In this document: piece after piece, positions 16,579 through 24,508 of the stretch | Position numbering within the stretch: position 1 is the stretch's first letter | Layout: every line of letters begins with the position of its first letter | Assembly (NCBI RefSeq): GCF_900128995.1 | Contig: NZ_FQUE01000002.1 | Location: forward strand, 186,001 to 250,000 | DNA from: Loktanella atrilutea | GTDB taxonomy: Bacteria; Pseudomonadota; Alphaproteobacteria; Rhodobacterales; Rhodobacteraceae | Length of the DNA: 64,000 bases | Direction: 5' to 3' | Position numbers and translations under genes: made by a program | Notes under the pieces: generated by a model | Told to the model about the DNA's origin: nothing | Seen by the model: only the letters and a program-made list of their open reading frames with translations | Database searches by the model: none

Positions 16579-17748
16579 ATGCAGATCATCAGCCAGAGCC
16601 CGACAGACCCCGCCTTCGTGCAGGACCCCTATGCCACCTATGCCCGCATGCGGGCCGCGGGGCCGCTGGTCCGGTGGGCGGACTACGACATGGCCTGCGC
16701 CACGGATCATGCGACGGTCAGCGCGGTGCTGCGCGACAGGCGGATGGGCCGGCAGGTGCCGGCGGAACTGGCCCCTGCCCCGGACCCGGCGCGGGCGGGC
16801 TTCGACGCCGTCGAGGCGCATTCGATGCTGGAACTGGACGGCGCGCACCACGCGCGGCTGCGCGGGGCGGTGCTGCGGTCCTTTACCAGCCGCAGCATCG
16901 CGGCGCTGGCACCCGGCATCCGGGCACTGTGCCACGCCCGGATCGATGCATTCCCGGCGGAGGATTTCGATCTGCTGGACGCCTATGCGCGCCCCGTGCC
17001 GGTGATCACCATCGCCCGCCTGCTGGGCGTGCCGGACGCGGCGGCAGACGACCTGCTGCGCTGGTCGAACGCGATGGTCGCGATGTATCAGGCCCGCCTC
17101 ACCCCGGCGATCATGGCCGAGGCGGAGGCGGCGACGGCCGCTTTCTGCGCCTTCCTGCGCGCTCATCTGGCGATGAAGCGGCAGGCGCCGGTCGACGACC
17201 TGATCTCGACCCTGATCGCGGCGGAGATGCCGGAGGTGGACCTGCTGAGCACCTGCATCCTGCTGCTGAACGCGGGCCACGAGGCGACGGTGCACACATT
17301 GGGCAATGGCGTGGCCCTGATGCTGGCCGCGGGGGTGCGGCGGTCCGATCCGGCGGCGGTCGAGGAGGTCATGCGCCTCGATCCGCCGCTGCACATGTTC
17401 ACCCGCTGGGTGCTGGAGGATTGCGAGGTCGCGGGCGAAACCTTTCGGCGCGGCGACCGGATCGCCTGTCTGCTGGGGTCTGCGAACCGCGACGAAACGG
17501 TCTGGGACCGGGCGGATATCTTCGATCCCGACCGGACCGGGCCCGCGCATGTGGCCTTCGGCGGCGGCGCGCACTTCTGCGTCGGGGCGCCGCTGGCGCG
17601 GATGGAACTGCAGATCGCGCTGGAGGTGCTGTGGGAGCGGTGCCCCGGCCTCATGCTGGCAGAGCCGCCGGTCTACGCGGATGTCTATCATTTCCACGGG
17701 CTGGAGCGGTTGAGGGTGCAGGACGCCTCCCGCGGGGGAGTATTTTGA
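16579..17748 (+). CDS. Cytochrome P450
   Basis: A soluble bacterial P450 of 389 residues. The I-helix motif AGHEAT (232-237), the ExxR pair E263/R266 (VEEVMRLDPP) and the haem loop FGGGAHFCVGAPLAR with thiolate ligand Cys334 are intact, so it should be an active monooxygenase; substrate unknown. No redox partner gene is adjacent. In-frame ATGs at 16543 and 16567 would add 12 or 4 residues. The last residues and the stop (ASRGGVF) are encoded by a copy of the intergenic repeat at 17725-17753, so the extreme C-terminus is probably not ancestral. Confidence 0.92.
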   Translation: MQIISQSPTDPAFVQDPYATYARMRAAGPLVRWADYDMACATDHATVSAVLRDRRMGRQVPAELAPAPDPARAGFDAVEAHSMLELDGAHHARLRGAVLRSFTSRSIAALAPGIRALCHARIDAFPAEDFDLLDAYARPVPVITIARLLGVPDAAADDLLRWSNAMVAMYQARLTPAIMAEAEAATAAFCAFLRAHLAMKRQAPVDDLISTLIAAEMPEVDLLSTCILLLNAGHEATVHTLGNGVALMLAAGVRRSDPAAVEEVMRLDPPLHMFTRWVLEDCEVAGETFRRGDRIACLLGSANRDETVWDRADIFDPDRTGPAHVAFGGGAHFCVGAPLARMELQIALEVLWERCPGLMLAEPPVYADVYHFHGLERLRVQDASRGGVF

Positions 17749-17753
17749 AAAAA
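17725..17753 (-). repeat. Intergenic repeat family, copy 2, forming the P450 3' end
   Basis: GCCTCCCGCGGGGGAGTATT then TTGAAAAAAG, the inverted orientation of the repeat at 8949-8975. It supplies the last codons and the TGA stop of the P450 gene. Read along the plus strand it is a GC-rich hairpin-like core followed by TATTTT, so it may also act as the gene's terminator. Confidence 0.7.
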
Positions 17754-17778
17754 GCGAGGACGGGCGAGCGGGGCGGCG

Positions 17779-18240
17779 TCAGAGCGGCAGGGCGACGGTG
17801 GACTTGATCTCCTCCATCGAGAGGAGGGCGGTGACGTTGTGGACCTTCACCTCTGAAATGAGGGCCTGGTAGAAGGTGTCGTAAGCGCGGGCATTGGCGA
17901 CGCGGACCTTGAGGATGTAATCGATGTCGCCGGCGAGGCGGTGCGCCTCCTGCACCTCTGGCCGCGATTTCAGGGCCTTGAGGAAGCGCTGCTGCCAGTC
18001 GGCGTCGTGTTCAGAGGTGCGGATCAGGACAAAGAAGCAGGCGTCGAAGCCCAGCGCCTCGGCGTCGAGGATGACGGTGGTCTGGCCGATCACGCCGGCG
18101 GCGCGCAGCTTGCGGATGCGATTCCAGACCGGGGTCTTGGAAGAGCCGACCTCTGCCGCGATGTCGTCGAGGGAGCGGCTGGCGTCGCGCTGCAGGGCCG
18201 CGAGAATCTTCCGATCCGTGTCGTCGATGCGGACTGGCAT
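17779..18240 (-). CDS. Lrp/AsnC family transcriptional regulator
   Basis: A 153-residue regulator with an N-terminal winged helix-turn-helix (IDDTDRKILAALQRDASRS, recognition helix around SKTPVWNRIRKL) and a C-terminal RAM (AsnC ligand-binding) domain. The divergent position against cysG and two palindromic GAACAAT-type sites in between suggest that it controls the sulfur assimilation operon and itself. The ligand is unknown; a sulfur amino acid would fit the context. The start at 18240 gives the usual N-terminus; the longer frame to 18318 crosses the operator. Confidence 0.92.
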   Translation of the reverse strand: MPVRIDDTDRKILAALQRDASRSLDDIAAEVGSSKTPVWNRIRKLRAAGVIGQTTVILDAEALGFDACFFVLIRTSEHDADWQQRFLKALKSRPEVQEAHRLAGDIDYILKVRVANARAYDTFYQALISEVKVHNVTALLSMEEIKSTVALPL

Positions 18241-18261
18241 TTCGGTTTTCCCCCGTGTGAT

Positions 18262-18275
18262 GGAACAATGGTTCC
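18262..18275. promoter_or_regulatory. Palindromic operator 1, Lrp-cysG intergenic region
   Basis: GGAAC-AATG-GTTCC is a perfect inverted repeat 22 bases before the regulator start. It shares GAACAAT...GTTC with the site at 18334-18346, so one dimeric protein probably binds both. Confidence 0.55.
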
Positions 18276-18333
18276 CTTCGTCGTTCTGCGTGGAACGCGT
18301 GTCCTTATCTAGCGGCACCCGTGGTCAAAAACC

Positions 18334-18346
18334 AGAACAATGTTCT
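18334..18346. promoter_or_regulatory. Palindromic operator 2, upstream of cysG
   Basis: AGAAC-AAT-GTTCT is a perfect inverted repeat 31 bases upstream of the cysG start. With the related site at 18262-18275 (centres about 71-72 bases apart) it is a likely target of the adjacent Lrp-type regulator. Confidence 0.55.
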
Positions 18347-18376
18347 ATATGGAAGGGCAGCAAGGGAGCCTTCGGT

Positions 18377-19774
18377 ATGGATCATTTTCCAGTCTTCATG
18401 GCAGTCGCGGGGCGGCGGATCGTGGTGTCCGGTGGCGGCGAGGCGGCGCTGGCCAAGCTGCGGCTGATCCTGAAGACGACCGCCCATGTGACGGTGGTGG
18501 CGGCAGAGGCCGCGCCGGAGATCCGGCGCTGGGCCGCAGAAGGCCGGCTGCGGCTGATCCCCCGCGCGATGGAGCCGGGCGATGCGATGTGCGCCGTGCT
18601 GTTCTACGCCGCGAACGAGGATGACGCCGAGGATGCCCGCGTGGCGCGGCTGGCGCATCGCGACGGGGCGCGGGTGAACATCGTCGATAACCTGCTGGAC
18701 AGCCAGTTCATCACGCCGGCCATCGTCGACCGTGACCCGGTGGTCATCGCCATCGGGACGGAAGGCGCCGCGCCGGTGCTGGCGCGGCGGATCAAGCGCG
18801 ATCTGGAAGAGCGGCTTCCCGCGAGCCTTGGCCTGCTGGCGCGGATCGGCAAGACCTTTCGCGCCGCCGCCGACGTGCTGCCGATGGGTGTCGTGCGGCG
18901 CGATTTCTGGACGGCGTTCTACGACCGTGTCGGACCGCAGGCGGTGGAGAGCGACGGTGAGGCGGCCGTGATCCCGGCGCTGGAGACTTTGCTGGACGAG
19001 ACGTTGCGGGCCACCGGCAAGGCCGGCCATGTCGATCTGGTGGGCGCAGGTCCGGGCGATCCCGAGCTGCTGACCCTGAAGGCGCGCAAGGCGCTGGATG
19101 TGGCCGACGTGGTGATCCACGACCGGCTGGTGAGCCGCGAGATCCTTGAACTGGCGCGGCGCGAGGCGGTGATGATCGATGCCGGCAAGGAAGGGTTCGG
19201 CGCCGCGATGGCACAGGCCGACATCGATGCGCTGATCGTGGAACATGCACTGAAGGGCGCCCATGTGGTGCGGCTGAAGGCGGGCGATCCGACGGTCTTT
19301 GGCCGGCTGGACGAGGAGATCGACGCGCTGGCCGCGGCGGGCGTGTCGTGGCGCATCGTGCCGGGCATCACGGCGGCGAGTGCTGCCGTGGCGAGCATCG
19401 GGCAGAGCCTGACGAAGCGCGGGCGCAACTCTGCGGTGCGGTTCATGACGGGGCACGACACGAAAGGTTTTGCCGATCACGACTGGAAGGTGCTGGCGCG
19501 TCCCGGCGAGGTCGCGGCGATCTACATGGGCAAGCGCGCGGCGCGGTTCATTCAGGGGCGGCTGCTGATGCACGGGGCGGACCCCATGACGCCGGTGACG
19601 GTGATCGAGAACGCCTCTCGGCTCGATCAGCGGGTGCTGGCGACGACGCTGGCGGAGCTGGAGCCGACGTTGAGCGAGGCGGGCCTGACCGGCCCTGCCC
19701 TGACCTTTCTGGGCCTTGCCCCGCGCGACGCGGTGGCGGCCACGCAGACCATGAACATCGAGGAGTTTGCCTGA
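18377..19774 (+). CDS. cysG: Sirohaem synthase CysG
   Basis: CysG makes sirohaem from uroporphyrinogen III by methylation, oxidation and iron insertion. The 465-residue protein is the fused form: residues 1-215 are the precorrin-2 dehydrogenase/ferrochelatase part (SGGGEAALAKL, NIVDN, VVIAIGTEGAAPVLAR) and about 217-465 the SUMT methyltransferase part (VDLVGAGPGDPELLTLKA, RLKAGDPTVFGR). Sirohaem is the cofactor of the sulfite reductase two genes downstream. The stop overlaps the next ATG in TGATG. First gene of the operon. Confidence 0.96.
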   Translation: MDHFPVFMAVAGRRIVVSGGGEAALAKLRLILKTTAHVTVVAAEAAPEIRRWAAEGRLRLIPRAMEPGDAMCAVLFYAANEDDAEDARVARLAHRDGARVNIVDNLLDSQFITPAIVDRDPVVIAIGTEGAAPVLARRIKRDLEERLPASLGLLARIGKTFRAAADVLPMGVVRRDFWTAFYDRVGPQAVESDGEAAVIPALETLLDETLRATGKAGHVDLVGAGPGDPELLTLKARKALDVADVVIHDRLVSREILELARREAVMIDAGKEGFGAAMAQADIDALIVEHALKGAHVVRLKAGDPTVFGRLDEEIDALAAAGVSWRIVPGITAASAAVASIGQSLTKRGRNSAVRFMTGHDTKGFADHDWKVLARPGEVAAIYMGKRAARFIQGRLLMHGADPMTPVTVIENASRLDQRVLATTLAELEPTLSEAGLTGPALTFLGLAPRDAVAATQTMNIEEFA

Positions 19775-20073
19775 TGGCGAAAGCATTCACACCCAAGGTC
19801 GTCACGGCGAATGCGCTGCTGGAAGGCGACGCGGTCTGGCTGACCGAGGACGACCGCTGGACCCGGGACATCGCGGAAGCGGAGCTGCTGACCGACGAGG
19901 CCCACGCGGAGCTGCGCCTGATGGAGGCGCAGTGGCGGCAGGACGAGATCGCGGGCGCCTACCTCGCCGATGCGAAGGCGTCCGACCACGGGCCGGTGCC
20001 CACGCATTTCCGCGAGGAATTCCGCACGCGCGGCCCGTCCAACTATTTCCACGGCAAGCAGACGGAGGCTTGA
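19774..20073 (+). CDS. DUF2849 domain protein
   Basis: A 99-residue soluble protein of the DUF2849 family, found almost only between cysG and the sulfite reductase gene in alphaproteobacteria. The N-terminus FTPKVVTANALLEGDAVWLT is diagnostic. No enzymatic residues are recognisable; a small accessory role in sulfite reduction or sirohaem delivery is an inference from position only. It overlaps cysG by one base and precedes the reductase by three bases. Confidence 0.9.
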   Translation: MAKAFTPKVVTANALLEGDAVWLTEDDRWTRDIAEAELLTDEAHAELRLMEAQWRQDEIAGAYLADAKASDHGPVPTHFREEFRTRGPSNYFHGKQTEA

Positions 20074-20076
20074 ACC

Positions 20077-21747
20077 ATGTATAGCTATAGCGAGTTCGAC
20101 GAAGCCTTCGTGCGCGAGCGGGTCAGCCAGTTCCGCGGGCAGGTGGAACGCCGTGTCGACGGCAGCCTGACCGAGGACGAGTTCAAGCCGCTGCGGCTGA
20201 TGAACGGCCTGTACCTGCAGCTGCACGCCTACATGCTGCGCGTGGCGATCCCCTACGGCACGTTGAACAGCCGCCAGATGCGCCAGCTGGCGATGATCGC
20301 CGAGCGCTGGGACAAGGGTTATGGCCATTTCACCACGCGCCAGAACATCCAGTACAACTGGCCGAAGCTGCCGGACGTGCCGGATATCCTCGAAGCGCTG
20401 GCGGACGTCGAGATGCACGCGATCCAGACCAGCGGCAACACGATCCGCAACGTGACGGCGGACCATTTCGCCGGCGCCGCCGCGGATGAGGTGGCGGACC
20501 CGCGTCCCTACGCTGAGTTGCTGCGCCAGTGGTCCACCGACCACCCGGAGTTCCAGTTCCTGCCGCGCAAGTTCAAGATCGCCGTGACCGGGTCCGAACA
20601 GGACCGCGCCGTGATCGCGTCCCACGACATCGGCCTGCAACTGGTCGAGAGCAACGGCAAGCGGGGCTTCCGCGTGCTGGTCGGCGGCGGCCTTGGCCGC
20701 ACGCCGATGATCGGCAAGGAGATCAGCCCCTTCGTGGCCGAAGCCGACCTGCTGCCCTATTGCGAGGCGATCGTGTCGGTGTGGAACCTGCTGGGCCGGC
20801 GCGACAACAAGTACAAGGCCCGTATCAAGATCACCGTCCACGAGCACGGAATCGAGGATATCCGGGCCCGGGTGGAAGAGCGCTTTGCGCAGGTCAGGCC
20901 GACGTTTGCCGGTGTCGATCAGGCGCTGCTGGCGGACATCAAGGCCGCCTTCGCGCCGCCGGTGTTCAAGACGGCCTCCGTCGACGGTTATGCAGCCGCG
21001 CGTGCGGCGAACCCGGCCTTCCGGTCGTGGTCGGACACCAACCTGACGGCGCACGCGAACCCGGACTACGCCATCGTCAGCATCTCGCTGAAGAAACAGG
21101 GCGCGACGCCCGGCGACGCCTCTGCCGATCAGATGCGGGTGATGGCGGACCTGGCGGAGCGGTTCGGCCACGACGAGCTGCGGATCAGCCACGAGCAGAA
21201 CGTGATCCTGCCGCATGTCCACAAGGGCGATCTGGCGGCGGTCTATGCGGCCCTGCGGGAGGCCGATCTGGCGACGGCGAACATCGGGCTGATTTCCGAC
21301 ATCATCGCCTGCCCCGGCATGGACTACTGCGCGCTGGCGACGGCGCGGTCGATCCCGATTGCACAGCAGATCGCACTGCGCTTCGACGAACTGAAGCTGG
21401 AGCATGACGTGGGGCCGCTGAAGATCAAGATCTCTGGCTGCATCAATGCCTGCGGGCACCACCACGTCGGTCACATCGGCATCCTCGGGCTGGATCGCGC
21501 GGGGGTCGAGAACTATCAGGTCACGCTGGGCGGCGACGGCACGCAGGACGCGGCCATCGGCGAACGCGCGGGACCGGGGTTCAGCGCAGAAGAGATCCTG
21601 CCCGCCATCGAGCGGCTGGTGCTGGGCTACCTCGACCTGCGATCGGACCCCGAGGAGACGTTCCTGCAGACCTACCGCAGGCTGGGGATGGACCCGTTCA
21701 AGGCCGTCCTTTATCCGGACAAGGAAGGGGCACGTAATGCCGCTTGA
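20077..21747 (+). CDS. cysI: Assimilatory sulfite reductase, haemoprotein subunit
   Basis: A 556-residue nitrite/sulfite reductase that reduces sulfite to sulfide with six electrons. The four cysteines binding the [4Fe-4S]-sirohaem centre are C412 and C418 (ACPGMDYCALA) and C455 and C459 (SGCINACGHHH). Two ferredoxin-like half-domains and two sirohaem-binding domains are present in the usual order. No CysJ flavoprotein is encoded; the operon ends in a ferredoxin-NADP reductase instead, which suggests ferredoxin or flavodoxin as donor. Nitrite reduction cannot be excluded by sequence, but cysH next door favours sulfite. Confidence 0.93.
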   Translation: MYSYSEFDEAFVRERVSQFRGQVERRVDGSLTEDEFKPLRLMNGLYLQLHAYMLRVAIPYGTLNSRQMRQLAMIAERWDKGYGHFTTRQNIQYNWPKLPDVPDILEALADVEMHAIQTSGNTIRNVTADHFAGAAADEVADPRPYAELLRQWSTDHPEFQFLPRKFKIAVTGSEQDRAVIASHDIGLQLVESNGKRGFRVLVGGGLGRTPMIGKEISPFVAEADLLPYCEAIVSVWNLLGRRDNKYKARIKITVHEHGIEDIRARVEERFAQVRPTFAGVDQALLADIKAAFAPPVFKTASVDGYAAARAANPAFRSWSDTNLTAHANPDYAIVSISLKKQGATPGDASADQMRVMADLAERFGHDELRISHEQNVILPHVHKGDLAAVYAALREADLATANIGLISDIIACPGMDYCALATARSIPIAQQIALRFDELKLEHDVGPLKIKISGCINACGHHHVGHIGILGLDRAGVENYQVTLGGDGTQDAAIGERAGPGFSAEEILPAIERLVLGYLDLRSDPEETFLQTYRRLGMDPFKAVLYPDKEGARNAA

Positions 21748-22477
21748 CGATATACAAGGCCGCGCCGATGCGCTGAACGAGGCCTACCGGCATCATTCGG
21801 CCCATGCGGTGCTGGAACGGGCGCTGAAGGACCCGGACGTGGGGCCGCTGGCGCTGGTCAGTTCCTTCGGGGCGGAATCCGTGGCGCTGTTGCACCTCGT
21901 GTCGATGATCGACCGCAGCACGCCGGTCCTGTTCCTCGACACCGAAATGTTGTTCGCGGAAACGCTGACCTATCAGATGGAGGTGGCCGAGCGGCTGAAC
22001 CTGCGCGACGTGCGGGTGCTGCACCCGGACCGTCAGGAGGTCTTCGAGCAGGACAACGAGGGGCTGCTGCATCTGGCCGATCCCGACAGCTGCTGCGCGT
22101 TGCGCAAGTCTCTGCCGCTGCAACGGGCGCTGATGCCTTTCGATGGCTGGATCACCGGACGCAAGCAATATCAGGGCGGCAAGCGCGCGGCCCTGCCGTT
22201 CTTCGAGGCGGATGGCACGCACCTGAAGGTAAACCCGCTGGCGCATTGGGACCGGCAGGACGTGCAGGACTACATGACCGAGAACCGCCTGCCGCGGCAT
22301 CCGCTGGTGGCGCAGGGGTATCCGTCGATCGGCTGCGCGCCCTGCACGACACGGGTGGCGCCGGGCGAGGACCCGCGGGCCGGCCGCTGGCGCAATCAGG
22401 AAAAGACCGAATGCGGCATCCATTTCGTGAACGGCAAGATGGTCCGGATCCCGGCGCCGGAGGCGAAAGTCGGATGA
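21737..22477 (+). CDS. cysH: Adenylyl-/phosphoadenylyl-sulfate reductase
   Basis: CysH reduces activated sulfate to sulfite. The 246-residue protein has the PP-loop-type N-terminus (ALVSSFGAESVALLH) and the four-cysteine cluster pattern C119-C120 and C200-x-x-C203 that marks [4Fe-4S] enzymes able to use APS, unlike E. coli PAPS reductase. The catalytic C-terminal Cys226 in KTECGIH is present. It overlaps the 3' end of the sulfite reductase gene by 11 bases, so the two are co-translated. Confidence 0.95.
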   Translation: MPLDDIQGRADALNEAYRHHSAHAVLERALKDPDVGPLALVSSFGAESVALLHLVSMIDRSTPVLFLDTEMLFAETLTYQMEVAERLNLRDVRVLHPDRQEVFEQDNEGLLHLADPDSCCALRKSLPLQRALMPFDGWITGRKQYQGGKRAALPFFEADGTHLKVNPLAHWDRQDVQDYMTENRLPRHPLVAQGYPSIGCAPCTTRVAPGEDPRAGRWRNQEKTECGIHFVNGKMVRIPAPEAKVG

Positions 22478-22523
22478 GTTTATCCTGCCAAACGAACAGG
22501 GGCCTGTGCGCCCGGAGGACGAC

Positions 22524-22931
22524 ATGAGCGTGATTGTGACAGATGCCGGCTTTGCGGCCGATGATTTCGACGGCGGCTTCGTGCCGCTGGACGAGGTGGC
22601 GCTGGACGTGCCGGGGGCGGTCGACGTGCCCTCTGACGCGGAACCGGACGCGGTGCGCACCGTAATGCAGGCACCGATGATCCGCATCGCCTTTCCCAGC
22701 TTTTCCGACGGGCGCGGGTTCACCCTGGCCGCGATCCTGCGGCGGGCGGGCTATCAGGGCCGGCTGCGGGCCCGGGGCCATGTCATCGCGGACCAGTACG
22801 CGATGGCGCGGCGGTCGGGCTTCGACGAGGTCGAGATCGACGACGATCTGGCCGCGCGCCAGCCCGAGGACCAGTGGCTGGCCCGCGCCGACTGGCGTGC
22901 CCACGACTATCAGGCGCGGATGCGCGGCTGA
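22524..22931 (+). CDS. DUF934 family protein
   Basis: A 135-residue protein of DUF934, a family tied to sulfate/sulfite assimilation operons and often called a putative oxidoreductase, though no cofactor site is apparent. The core F.DGRGFTLAAILRR.GY.G.LRA.G.VI.DQ is intact. A good GGAGG (22514-22518) precedes the start at 22524. It lies between cysH and fpr on the same strand with short gaps, so it belongs to the operon. Confidence 0.9.
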   Translation: MSVIVTDAGFAADDFDGGFVPLDEVALDVPGAVDVPSDAEPDAVRTVMQAPMIRIAFPSFSDGRGFTLAAILRRAGYQGRLRARGHVIADQYAMARRSGFDEVEIDDDLAARQPEDQWLARADWRAHDYQARMRG

Positions 22932-22978
22932 CTTCCCTTTCCTTGACGAACCGAAGGCGTGGCGTCACAACCGCCGCG

Positions 22979-23830
22979 ATGAATGACATGACAGAGCAAC
23001 GCCCCGTGACCGACACCGCAGCCCAGCCCGTGCTGCCCGACGCGCAGACGGTGACGTCCGTGACGCATTACACCGACCGGCTGTTTTCCTTCCGCGTGAC
23101 GCGCCCCGCGTCCCTGCGGTTCCGGTCCGGCGAATTCGTGATGATCGGCCTGATGGGGGATCCGGACCCCAGGACCGGGCGGCAGAAGCCGCTGCTGCGG
23201 GCCTATTCCATCGCCTCGCCGTCCTGGGACGAAGAGCTGGAGTTCTACTCGATCAAGGTCGAGGACGGGCCGCTGACCAGCAAATTGCAGCACATCGCGG
23301 TGGGCGACCAGATCATCCTGAAGCCCAAGCCCGTGGGCACGCTGGTGCATGACGCTCTTCTGCCGGGCAAGCGGCTCTACTTCTTCTCGACCGGGACGGG
23401 GTTCGCCCCCTTCGCGTCGCTGCTGCGCGAGCCCGAGACCTTTGAGAATTACGACGAGGTCATCGTGACCCATACCTGCCGCGACGTGGCAGAGCTGACC
23501 TATGGCGCCAACCTGATCGCGGACATCACGTCCGACGAGATGATGATCGAGCTGCTGGGCGAGGAGAACCTCGCCAAGATCCGCTATTACCCCACCACCA
23601 CGCGCGAGAAGAGCGCGAAGATGGGCCGGATCACCACGCTGATCGAAAGCGGCGAGCTGTTCACCGATCTGGGCGTGCCGCCGCTGGACCCGGCGACGGA
23701 CCGGGCGATGGTCTGCGGGTCGCTGGCCTTCAACAAGGACATCGCCGCCCTGCTGGAGGCGGCCGGCCTGCACGAGGGCGCCAATTCGGAGCCCGGCGAG
23801 TTCGTGATCGAAAAGGCTTTCGTCGGCTGA
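22979..23830 (+). CDS. fpr: Ferredoxin--NADP reductase
   Basis: A 283-residue FAD enzyme of the bacterial FPR class moving electrons between NADPH and ferredoxin or flavodoxin. The FAD-binding motif RAYSIASP and the NADP-binding STGTGFAPF stretch are present, and the C-terminus EKAFVG resembles subclass I FPRs (bacterial type ending after FVE/K-A-F). As last gene of the sulfur operon it is a good candidate for the electron supply of the sulfite reductase, replacing CysJ. A terminator follows at 23855-23884. Confidence 0.93.
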   Translation: MNDMTEQRPVTDTAAQPVLPDAQTVTSVTHYTDRLFSFRVTRPASLRFRSGEFVMIGLMGDPDPRTGRQKPLLRAYSIASPSWDEELEFYSIKVEDGPLTSKLQHIAVGDQIILKPKPVGTLVHDALLPGKRLYFFSTGTGFAPFASLLREPETFENYDEVIVTHTCRDVAELTYGANLIADITSDEMMIELLGEENLAKIRYYPTTTREKSAKMGRITTLIESGELFTDLGVPPLDPATDRAMVCGSLAFNKDIAALLEAAGLHEGANSEPGEFVIEKAFVG

Positions 23831-23854
23831 CGCGACGGCCCGCCGAAGACGGCG

Positions 23855-23884
23855 AAGGCGCATCCCTTGGGGGTGCGCCTTTTG
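23855..23884 (+). terminator. Terminator of the sulfur operon
   Basis: AAGGCGCATCCC (23855-23866) pairs with GGGTGCGCCTT (23871-23881) around one bulged base with a TTGG loop, followed by a run of Ts. It ends the cysG-fpr operon. Confidence 0.85.
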
Positions 23885-23929
23885 CATTTTGCGCTAGCTT
23901 GGGCGTGACGCGTACGAAAGGACGGAATC

Positions 23930-24307
23930 ATGGATGACGTGACGGGTGGATGCCTGTGCGGACAGGTGCGGCTGACCGCGCGGGGCGCGCCGGACCGGGT
24001 GGCGGTGTGCCATTGCCTCGACTGCCGCAAGCATCACGGGGCGGTGTTCTATGCCGCCGCGATCTTTCCCGCCGCCGCCGTGACCGTCAGCGGTGAGACC
24101 GGCGACTACAAGGGAAGGGCCTTCTGCCCGACCTGCGGATCGTCGGTCCTTGCGCGCGCAGGCGCAGAGGTCGAGGTCTATCTGGGCACGCTGGACGCGC
24201 CGGACCGGTTCGTGCCGGACTACGAAAGCTGGGTTGTCCGCCGCGAGGGCTGGCTGCCCGCCTTCACAGGCACCGTCCTTCACGATCACGACCGGCCCGG
24301 CGACTGA
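23930..24307 (+). CDS. GFA / CENP-V domain protein
   Basis: A 125-residue zinc protein of the GFA (glutathione-dependent formaldehyde-activating-like) family. All seven cysteines of the fold are visible: C8 and C10 (GCLCGQVR), C27, C29 and C32 (CHCLDCRKHHGAVF), C66 and C69 (FCPTCGSS). The family name reflects one member; most have unknown substrates, so no reaction is assigned. It has its own promoter region after the sulfur operon terminator. Confidence 0.9.
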   Translation: MDDVTGGCLCGQVRLTARGAPDRVAVCHCLDCRKHHGAVFYAAAIFPAAAVTVSGETGDYKGRAFCPTCGSSVLARAGAEVEVYLGTLDAPDRFVPDYESWVVRREGWLPAFTGTVLHDHDRPGD

Positions 24308-24360
24308 TCGGCCATGCGGGCCCCCGCGTCGGGCGTCGCCTGCCGCCGCGGTCTCTCTGT

Positions 24361-24384
24361 CTTTGAAATATCCCCGCCGGAGGC
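24361..24384 (+). repeat. Intergenic repeat family, copy 3
   Basis: CTTTGAAATATCCCCGCCGG followed by AGGC. It matches the repeat at 8949-8975 with a few substitutions and lies in the 201-base gap between two convergent genes. Confidence 0.6.
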
Positions 24385-24458
24385 TCTGCAGCCTGCAAGG
24401 ACGCCTGAATGCCAGATGGTCAACCGCGACAGGCGCAACCGGGCGTCGGGCATGTCGT

Positions 24459-24478
24459 GCGGGCCCCATGGGGCCCGC
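24459..24478. terminator. Perfect 20-bp palindrome, likely terminator stem
   Basis: GCGGGCCCCATGGGGCCCGC reads identically on both strands. It sits between convergent 3' ends (24307 and 24509). As RNA it would fold into an eight-bp stem with a CATG loop, but no T-run follows. Confidence 0.5.
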
Positions 24479-24508
24479 TCCGCTGTTTCACGGTCGCGGA
24501 CGCCGGAC

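Noticed and set aside
15553-17697. A 714-codon minus-strand frame covering the P450
   Set aside because: Only the downstream part from 16404 is a gene (B12-binding protein); the rest is antisense to the intact P450.
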